The position numbers were made by a program, and so were the translations under genes. The notes below the pieces were generated by a model that had not been told where the DNA came from, did no database searches, and saw only the letters and a program-made list of their open reading frames with translations. Positions 63,541 to 64,000 of a DNA stretch of 64,000 bases are shown here, one piece after another. Origin of the DNA: Gracilibacillus caseinilyticus (lineage in GTDB: Bacteria > Bacillota > Bacilli > Bacillales > Amphibacillaceae); NCBI RefSeq assembly GCF_022919115.1, contig NZ_CP095072.1, positions 2,604,001 through 2,668,000 of the forward strand, read 5' to 3'. Numbering within the stretch: the stretch's first letter is position 1; each line of letters begins with the position of its first letter.

Positions 63541-64000
63541 ATGGCCAAATATATACTGCAACGACTTATATACATGATCATCACGTTATTCATCATAGCA
63601 ACAGCAACATTTTTTCTAATGAAGATGCTTCCAGGCTCTCCTTTTGACGCAAATGCGCAAAAAATGTCGGAAGAACAGTATGAGTCAATGTTGGAACACT
63701 ATGGTTTGGATGAGCCGGTGCCGGTACAATATGTCAAATATATGGCTGGTATGGTACAAGGTGATTTAGGCGTGTCGTTTCAATATGATAATCGAGCGGT
63801 TACAGACGTAATACTAGATCGACTTGGTCCATCTGCACAATTAGGAGCACAAGCATTAATTATTGGGGCAATATTGGGGATTATTTTAGGTATGGTCGCT
63901 GCGATTCGACACAATACATGGGTAGATTATACATCAAATGTTATTGCGGTAATAGGGATTTCGATTCCGTCCTTTGTATTTGCCGGTATCTTACAGTATT
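63541..64000 (+). CDS. oppB: Oligopeptide ABC transporter permease OppB, N-terminal part
   Basis: The frame is open from the ATG at 63541 to the end of the window (about 153 residues, cut off). It opens with AKYILQRLIYMIITLFII, then KMLPGSPFD, YGLDEPVPVQYVKYM and GDLGVSFQYD, the standard N-terminal pattern of DppB/OppB permeases. The second and third membrane segments follow. AGGAGGTGG precedes the ATG. The conserved EAA loop lies beyond the window. Confidence 0.93.
   Translation, partial: MAKYILQRLIYMIITLFIIATATFFLMKMLPGSPFDANAQKMSEEQYESMLEHYGLDEPVPVQYVKYMAGMVQGDLGVSFQYDNRAVTDVILDRLGPSAQLGAQALIIGAILGIILGMVAAIRHNTWVDYTSNVIAVIGISIPSFVFAGILQY

Overview
This is a chromosomal segment of a low-G+C, endospore-forming member of the Bacillaceae. 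It carries a complete gerPABCDEF spore-coat operon behind a good sigma-K promoter, comK, a Med-like competence gene, addBA, a Trp T-box in front of trpS and a FapR-type operator at fabH-fabF. Gene order follows the Bacillus subtilis comK-yhjD-yhjE-sipV / addBA-gerP-yisL-asnO / degV(yitS)-yitT-yitU-yitV-yitW / yjzD-med-fabHF-yjbA-trpS-opp arrangement with pieces deleted or inserted. The CYP102-type P450, the secreted pectate lyase and the long repeats in many intergenic gaps suggest a soil or saline genus such as Gracilibacillus or a relative; the genus is inference.

Layout. 0-0.9 kb: the 3' end of a HelD-type helicase. 1.2-9.3 kb: an accessory block. It contains a tight five-gene run (Nudix, kinase-like protein, Nudix, formamidase/acetamidase-like protein, DUF692/MNIO-like TIM barrel), then a Cof phosphatase, small membrane proteins, an SRPBCC protein, and a P-loop/HAD/GNAT trio. 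9.4-11.9 kb: a winged-helix regulator and an MFS exporter. 12-17.2 kb: pectate lyase and a CYP102A-type P450-reductase fusion. 17.4-25.2 kb: the comK-yhjD-yhjE-sipV neighbourhood with a 117-bp tandem array and a DUF4181 gene next to its dead paralogue. 25.3-34.3 kb: addB-addA and the convergent gerP operon. 34.6-42.5 kb: a DUF418/DUF2157/GDYXXLXY operon, yisL, asparagine synthetase and a catalytically degenerate membrane-anchored GH13 protein. 42.6-46.6 kb: repeats and a broken MATE transporter. 46.7-52.3 kb: the yitS-W block. 52.7-64 kb: uppP, yjzD, med, fabH-fabF, yjbA, T-box-trpS and oppA-oppB, with oppB running off the end.

Two repeat systems are the most unusual content. (1) A family of about 150-680 bp intergenic elements, in at least eight copies (18.75, 38.0, 40.6, 42.6, 45.05, 52.3, 57.7 and 59.2 kb). 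In the three copies with both ends intact the termini are perfect inverted repeats, and the variable bases differ between copies but match between the two ends of each copy. Internal arms are also self-complementary, and several copies end in a terminator-like hairpin. (2) A seven-copy, 117-bp tandem array at 19.5-20.3 kb, built around a hairpin flanked by 10-bp direct repeats. A diverged relative lies alone in the leader of the DUF418 gene at 34.4-34.55 kb. Neither encodes a recognisable protein. No tRNA, rRNA, CRISPR array or intact transposase gene was seen.
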